A stretch of 64,000 bases of DNA. Origin: Odontesthes bonariensis (lineage: Eukaryota > Chordata > Actinopteri > Atheriniformes > Atherinopsidae). Position 1 is the first letter of the stretch, and each line of letters begins with the position of its first letter. The DNA is taken from positions 18,126,227 through 18,190,226 of the forward strand of contig NC_134515.1 in NCBI RefSeq assembly GCF_027942865.1, read 5' to 3'. The notes below the pieces were generated by a model. The model did no database searches. It saw nothing but the letters and a program-made list of their open reading frames with translations, and was not told the origin of the DNA. Shown piece by piece: positions 63,152 through 64,000 of this stretch. Made by a program: the position numbers and the translations under genes.

Positions 63152-64000
63152 CAGTGTGTGCACTGTTGGAGCGACAGGGAGTCTGGAGGATTGGAAAGTC
63201 TGTGTAGATTCAGAAAATGCAGAGCTGTAATTGACATGAAACATGAGTGAAACAAACCAACCGGGAGAAATATTGATCCACATATGTGCAATTCACCAAA
63301 GGGTGGGTTTAGAGGTGTCGAGGTCACTCGCTCTCCTATTATTAGAGTACTCGGACATTAATCAGCCACATCATTACCACAGTATGTATTTCTTTAAGAT
63401 TTTCTTGCAAATGTTTACCATTCCATTTACTCAATTATATAGCCTAATGTATTATAATACATCATATATCTGTGGTTTCAAAACATCTGAGTTTGTATTT
63501 TTCTTATTATTTTTACTTAGTTTGACTGTAGGATGACAGTGATAAAAGTCCCAGCCCTTCCCTAAGGATGTGTGGTTAACACCCACATTAGCCCCACGGA
63601 CACTTGGTGGTCCCTGCAGGGAAGGTCACCTCGGCCGTCCAACTGGAAGCACACAGCTTCAGTATTTCCTTTCCTTGTTTTGTTGTTCTTATCTGAAATC
63701 TCCTTCCACTTGATCTTCAATTTTTCCTCCTGGAACCCAGCATGATAAGAATAGCCACTCAGAGTGAAATATACGCTGTGGGAATAACATTATTGAACCT
63801 GGTTATTGATTTATAAAACATTTCTGGTCCACAATATTAACTATAAAAGGGGGCAAACAGAGTGTATCGTCCTCGTTGTGGATTCGGGGCATGGGCTATA
63901 TCTGAGAGAGGAGAACAAGGGAATTAGTTGACAGCATGTGAGTAGACCTCGCAGACACAGCAACGCGTGCAGTTTTGACTCGGATTATGAGATCTTTGCA
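63152..64000. other. Unassigned sequence with a TATA-like promoter candidate
   Basis: No coding exon was recognised. CTATAAAAGGGGG at about 63841-63853 is a good TATA box on plus, followed about 90 bases later by a donor-like GTGAGT (63938-63943). This could be the first, non-coding exon of a gene beginning beyond the window, but it is unproven. Confidence 0.35.

Overview
The window is nuclear DNA of a teleost fish, probably a spiny-rayed one. It has vertebrate multi-exon genes with GT-AG introns and is rich in teleost repeats: Rex3/RTE-like and L2-like LINEs, Tc1, hAT, PIF/Harbinger and piggyBac remnants, and a tRNA-derived SINE. Exon coordinates below were worked out by hand from splice sites and reading phase, using remembered family sequences; no alignment was run.

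Five genes read intact. From left to right they are lamtor5 (minus, 14640-19360, 4 exons, 91 aa), prok1 (plus, 22301-23936, 3 exons, 106 aa), an unnamed one-Ig-domain membrane receptor (minus, about 28912-29939), znf335 (minus, 32184-42283, 27 coding exons, about 1582 aa) and mmp9 (minus, 48851-52393, 13 exons, 684 aa). Between prok1 and the receptor lies a broken pepsinogen A gene (plus, 26581-27769) with two in-frame stops, a mutated splice donor, a frameshift and no recognisable 5' exons. Downstream of mmp9 is a decayed, internally deleted tandem copy of mmp9 (45715-46745 and 47830-48095), split by nested transposons.

Region by region: 1-14 kb is repeat-dominated, with two complete transposon insertions (Harbinger and hAT) side by side at 8.2-9.8 kb, a degenerate ~270-bp tandem repeat at 10-11.2 kb and a complete hAT-type element at 12.6-13.9 kb. 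14.3-24.3 kb holds the divergent pair lamtor5/prok1. 26.5-30 kb holds the pepsinogen relic and the Ig receptor. 32-44.2 kb is znf335. 45-52.7 kb is the mmp9 cluster. 52.8-60 kb is a gene desert. 60.1-63.2 kb is a pile of piggyBac- and Harbinger-derived fragments.

The genes do not form one pathway. lamtor5 encodes a Ragulator subunit (lysosomal mTORC1 control), prok1 a secreted peptide ligand, znf335 a chromatin-associated zinc-finger regulator and mmp9 a secreted gelatinase. From memory, lamtor5-prok1 are neighbours on human chromosome 1 and ZNF335-MMP9 on human chromosome 20, so this fish segment joins two human synteny blocks, with the pepsinogen relic and Ig receptor near the junction.
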